A DNA stretch of 9,721 bases. Source: Thermoflexales bacterium. Lineage in GTDB: Bacteria > Chloroflexota > Anaerolineae > Fen-1058. The notes beneath the pieces were generated by a model. The model saw only the letters and a list, made by a program, of their open reading frames with translations. It made no database searches and was not told the origin of the DNA. Each line of letters opens with the position of its first letter. Positions within the stretch are counted from its first letter, which is position 1. The stretch spans positions 8,577-18,297 of the forward strand of contig JAGOBP010000014.1 of assembly GCA_017999195.1 (NCBI GenBank), in the 5' to 3' direction. Made by a program: the position numbers and the translations under genes. Positions 7,553 through 9,721 of this stretch are shown here, one piece after another.

Positions 7553-7585
7553 TTCGCAGGGGCGAGGTGACCTCACCCCTGCGAA
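7553..7585. repeat. 33-base near-perfect palindrome, REP-like
   Basis: TTCGCAGGGGCGAGGT at 7553-7568 pairs with 7570-7585. There is one C/A mismatch (7563 with 7575) and a single central G. It is intergenic. The GGGGCGAGGT/ACCTC-CCCCT make-up resembles palindromes I recall being dispersed in Chloroflexota and cyanobacterial genomes. It has no T-tract, so it is more likely a REP-type element than a classical terminator, although it may also stop transcription. Confidence 0.6.
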
Positions 7586-7587
7586 CT

Positions 7588-7615
7588 TTGAAAATGAGGC
7601 AGCACTTGTGATACG
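7588..7615 (+). promoter_or_regulatory. Weak candidate promoter for the membrane operon
   Basis: TTGAAA at 7588-7593 is followed after 16 bases by GATACG at 7610-7615, with a TG in extended -10 position at 7607-7608. The -10 matches TATAAT at only three positions. It is offered only as the best placed candidate before the ATG at 7642. Confidence 0.2.
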
Positions 7616-7641
7616 CCGTACCCTGCCCGCCAGGAAAATGT

Positions 7642-8712
7642 ATGAGCAAAACAATCGCCGTCCGCATTCCGATCATCTTGTGTGTCATTCTCGCGCTGTT
7701 GGGCGCGCTCTGGGCCGCATTGATGCGCGTGGGTTGGCAGTTGCCACCGCTGCCAGTGCCCCTCGCCGGACAGCATGGTGCATTGATGATCTCCGGCTTT
7801 TTGGGTACGCTTGTCAGTCTGGAAAGAGCCGTAGCGCTGCAAAGGAAATGGGCCTATGCCGCGCCGCTACTGGCCGGAATCGGCGGTGTGACGTTGCTGA
7901 TCGGGCTGCCGCCAGAAATTGGGCGCGGCCTGATCACGTTAGGCTCGATCGGACTGGTGTTGATCTTTGCCTTCATCTATCGCCTGCATCCCACCATCGA
8001 CGTGATCACCATGACATTGGGCAGCGTCATGTGGCTGACGGGGAACCTGCTCTGGCTGGTCGGCCCCTCAATCGTTTATGCCGTGCCCTGGTGGGCGGGC
8101 TTTCTCATTCTGACTATCGCCGGTGAACGCATTGAACTGTCGCGGGTGCTGATGTTAAAGCCCATTAGCCGCACGATCTTTAAGATCGCGGTGGCCGTCT
8201 TCTCGATGGGGTTGGCGCTTTCCCTGGCGGCGTTCGATGGTGGACTCAAGCTCAGCGGGCTAGGGCTGATCATGCTGGGTGCATGGTTGCTGCGGTACGA
8301 CATCACACGATACACCATCAAAAAGACGGGGCTGACGCGCTACATCGCGGCGTGTTTGCTGCCCGGCTACGTTTGGTTGATCGTCGGCGGCGTGCTGTGG
8401 ATCGGCTATGGCGGCAACGTCTTTGCCGGGCTGACCTATGATGCATTGCTGCACACCCTCTTCCTCGGTTTTGTCTTTTCGATGATCTTTGGCCATGCGC
8501 CCATCATTGTGCCGGCGGTGATGCCGATCGACATCAAGTATCACTGGCGCTTCTACATTCCCCTGGTACTGCTGCAAAGCTCGTTGATGGTGCGCGTCTT
8601 TGCCGATCTCACGCTGAACCAACCGCTGCGCATGTGGGCGGGGCTGTTCAACGTGCTGGCGATCTTGATCTTTTTGGGCAATCTGATCTTCTCGGCACGA
8701 CGCCGACGATAA
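7642..8712 (+). CDS. Polytopic membrane protein, possibly NnrS/heme-copper-like
   Basis: This gene encodes 356 residues with about ten to twelve hydrophobic segments and a basic C-terminal end (SARRRR). Likely ligand or functional positions are H45 in QHGALMISGFLGTL, followed by SLERAVAL, then H271 in LLHTLFLGFVFSMIFGH and H285 in GHAPIIVPAV. A His with a GF motif one helix turn or two later, and a second pair of His across a helix, recall the heme-carrying NnrS and oxidase subunit I folds. I recall 'HG.LM..GFLGTLI.LERAVAL' and 'LGFVFSM.FGHAPII' as recurring in uncharacterised bacterial proteins. NnrS proteins relate to nitric oxide stress. Membership is inferred, not proven. The start is supported by AGGA at 7632-7635. 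It is first in an operon, with 17 bases to the next gene. A plain 'hypothetical membrane protein' label would be the cautious alternative. Confidence 0.8.
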   Translation: MSKTIAVRIPIILCVILALLGALWAALMRVGWQLPPLPVPLAGQHGALMISGFLGTLVSLERAVALQRKWAYAAPLLAGIGGVTLLIGLPPEIGRGLITLGSIGLVLIFAFIYRLHPTIDVITMTLGSVMWLTGNLLWLVGPSIVYAVPWWAGFLILTIAGERIELSRVLMLKPISRTIFKIAVAVFSMGLALSLAAFDGGLKLSGLGLIMLGAWLLRYDITRYTIKKTGLTRYIAACLLPGYVWLIVGGVLWIGYGGNVFAGLTYDALLHTLFLGFVFSMIFGHAPIIVPAVMPIDIKYHWRFYIPLVLLQSSLMVRVFADLTLNQPLRMWAGLFNVLAILIFLGNLIFSARRRR

Positions 8713-8729
8713 GCAACACATACCAGCCC

Positions 8730-9149
8730 ATGCCTCGTCTGACTCGCTACTTCATCAAAACCGCGTTAGTGTATCTGGCCGTAGCCGTAGCGATCGGCTT
8801 GCTGCTAGCCGCGCGCTCGACCGTCGATCTGCCGCCTGAATTGCTGGCCCTCACGCCCGTTTATTTCCATTTGTTCATGGTCGGCTGGGTCATGCAGTTG
8901 ATTTTTGGAATGTTGTTCTGGATGCTGCCCAAGTATTCGCGTGAAAGGCCACGCGGCCACGAGCGTCTGGCGTGGGCGGCCTATGTCCTGATCAATGCCG
9001 GCTTGATCCTGCGTGTGATCGGTGAGCCACTCGTCGCAGTGCGATCGGATCTGGGGGCGGGCTGGTTATTGGTGTTATCGGCGCTGTTGCAGTTGATCGG
9101 CGGCTGGGCGTTCATTGTCGCGGTCTGGCCGCGCGTGAAGGCGCGCTGA
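8730..9149 (+). CDS. Small cytochrome oxidase subunit I-like membrane protein, copy A
   Basis: This gene encodes 139 residues with four hydrophobic segments (about 8-27, 42-66, 80-98, 110-132). The motif YFHLFMVGWVMQLIFGMLFW (45-64), then LPKYSRERPRGHERLAWAAY, resembles small proteins annotated as truncated cbb3-type oxidase subunit I, which usually carry an HxH before the LFGW segment. Here position 45 is Tyr and 47 is His. It is far shorter than a real subunit I (over 450 residues) and lacks the copper-site and proton-channel helices, so it is not an oxidase alone. A heme-binding partner, sensor or assembly role is possible. The ATG at 8730 is chosen because it matches the length of the paralogue that follows, although no clear ribosome binding site precedes it. 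Translation is probably coupled to the previous gene 17 bases upstream. Confidence 0.8.
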   Translation: MPRLTRYFIKTALVYLAVAVAIGLLLAARSTVDLPPELLALTPVYFHLFMVGWVMQLIFGMLFWMLPKYSRERPRGHERLAWAAYVLINAGLILRVIGEPLVAVRSDLGAGWLLVLSALLQLIGGWAFIVAVWPRVKAR

Positions 9150-9161
9150 GAAATGCGCGTG

Positions 9162-9167
9162 AAGGAG
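9162..9167 (+). promoter_or_regulatory. Ribosome binding site deciding the GTG start at 9175
   Basis: AAGGAG lies 7 bases before GTG at 9175. It supports a non-ATG start that gives a protein aligning end to end with its upstream paralogue. Confidence 0.75.
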
Positions 9168-9174
9168 CGTTGAC

Positions 9175-9582
9175 GTGACTCGCTTAAGCGTCTGGACGGT
9201 CCGCACGTCGCTACTCTATCTAGGCGCAGGTTTCTTGATCGGCGCGTTAATGCTGACGCAGAAAGGCGTGCCGATCGATCCCGCTTGGCTGCGCCTGTTA
9301 CCACTGCATGTTGAGGTCGTGCTGTTCGGTTGGACGCTGCAACTGGGCATGGGCATCGCGTTCTGGATTCTGCCACGTTTCAGCCAAGAGCCTCGTTACG
9401 GACACCAAACCTTGGGGTGGACGGCTTTCATCCTGATCAACGTCGGTGTGTTGGGCGCGGGCCTGGGTCAATGGCTCAATGCGCCACTGCTGATACTGCT
9501 CGCGAGCCGCGCAGCCGTGTTACTGGCGGCGATATGCTTTGCCCTGCACACCTGGCCGCGCGTCAAGCCGACTGGCGGCTGA
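9175..9582 (+). CDS. Small cytochrome oxidase subunit I-like membrane protein, copy B
   Basis: This gene encodes 135 residues with four hydrophobic segments, starting with GTG. It is a tandem paralogue of the gene at 8730: 36 of the first 100 residues are identical without a gap (hand count). Shared features are P43, GW at 52-53, QL, FW.LP at 63-67, S70, G76-H77 and LIN at 87-89, and both end near WPRVK. The key difference is H45 with E47, where copy A has Y45 and H47. In relatives I recall, both positions are His. The pair may therefore act as a heterodimer that together presents both His, or each may have lost part of a metal or heme site. The gap to the previous gene is 25 bases, consistent with one operon. 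Confidence 0.8.
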   Translation: MTRLSVWTVRTSLLYLGAGFLIGALMLTQKGVPIDPAWLRLLPLHVEVVLFGWTLQLGMGIAFWILPRFSQEPRYGHQTLGWTAFILINVGVLGAGLGQWLNAPLLILLASRAAVLLAAICFALHTWPRVKPTGG

Positions 9583-9594
9583 ACCGACGAGGGA

Positions 9595-9610
9595 TATGAC
9601 CTACATCATA
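9595..9610. promoter_or_regulatory. Crp/Fnr-like dyad before the last gene
   Basis: TATGACCTACATCATA is a TATGA-N6-TCATA dyad. Its spacing equals the CRP box TGTGA-N6-TCACA, and 7 of 10 positions fit the FNR box. It shares ATGA-N6-TCAT with the dyad at 7485-7500. It lies 52 bases before the ATG at 9663. It is short enough to occur by chance. Confidence 0.25.
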
Positions 9611-9662
9611 CGCTCCAACCGGCCTTAGCGTTACACTGGAACTACTTCTCGCGGGGGCGTAT

Positions 9663-9721
9663 ATGTTTCAATCGCTACGGTGGCGTCTGGGTGCAATCTT
9701 CGTTGGTTTCCTGTTGCTGGT
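9663..9721 (+). CDS. Start of a membrane protein, perhaps a sensor kinase (3' partial)
   Basis: The first 19 codons are visible (MFQSLRWRLGAIFVGFLLL). A short basic N-terminus with an aromatic 'LRWRL' followed by a hydrophobic helix is typical of the first membrane segment of HAMP-type histidine kinases, but many membrane proteins start this way. A G-rich stretch at 9653-9657 could be its ribosome binding site. It follows the membrane operon by 80 bases on the same strand. Confidence 0.5.
   Translation, partial: MFQSLRWRLGAIFVGFLLL

Noticed and set aside
7506..8126. Plus-strand open frame of 206 codons overlapping the 356-residue gene
   Set aside because: It runs through the palindrome and then in another frame of a clear membrane protein, with no hydrophobic pattern or family motif.
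9632..9637. TACACT as a -10 box before the 9663 gene
   Set aside because: There is no -35-like hexamer at the right distance.
1..9721. CRISPR array, tRNA, rRNA or insertion sequence
   Set aside because: No short regularly spaced repeats, no tRNA-like cloverleaf, no transposase frame and no terminal inverted repeats were seen.

Overview
The window looks like part of a GC-rich bacterial chromosome, most likely from the Chloroflexota (Anaerolineae or Chloroflexia type). This is an inference from gene style, not from a marker gene. It rests on a very large secreted protein with Asp-rich repeats, a DUF11-type domain and a C-terminal tail ending in LYLP plus a basic residue. It also rests on a large Rhs/YD-repeat protein and on a run of small heme-copper-oxidase-like membrane proteins. 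All recognised genes lie on the + strand. No RNA gene, CRISPR array, transposase or integrase is visible.

Region 1 (1-2935) is the C-terminal 976 or so residues of a giant Rhs/YD-repeat protein whose start lies left of the window. It is a chimera: a tandemly duplicated Gly/Asn-rich solenoid, an autotransporter-associated (PATR-like) segment, about a dozen YD repeats, the conserved Rhs core end, and a short unrecognised C-terminal tip. Bases 1-127 recur exactly at 730-856, in frame. Region 2 (2936-3279) has no convincing gene but holds a perfect 12-bp hairpin and two overlapping micro-ORFs that may be remnants. Region 3 (3280-3621) is a small lipocalin-like hypothetical protein with a good ribosome binding site and visibly lower GC.

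Region 4 (3785-7468) is a 1227-residue secreted protein. It has a signal peptide, repeated Asp-rich EF-hand-like units, a duplicated SFFDVF motif, a DUF11-like domain, a PKD-like domain and the LYLP tail. It is probably a calcium-binding cell-surface or extracellular structural protein.

Region 5 (7469-7641) is intergenic. It holds an FNR-like dyad and a 33-base near-perfect palindrome resembling dispersed REP-type elements. Region 6 (7642-9582) is a compact three-gene membrane operon: a 356-residue polytopic protein with conserved-looking histidines (NnrS-like in flavour), then two tandem paralogues of 139 and 135 residues resembling one heme-binding end of cytochrome oxidase subunit I. The two paralogues swap histidine between positions 45 and 47. 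A second dyad sharing ATGA-N6-TCAT lies at 9595-9610, before the start of a gene cut by the right edge (9663 on) that begins like a membrane sensor kinase. Together region 6 and its flanks suggest a respiratory or nitric-oxide/oxygen-related membrane module under Crp/Fnr-type control; that link is inference.
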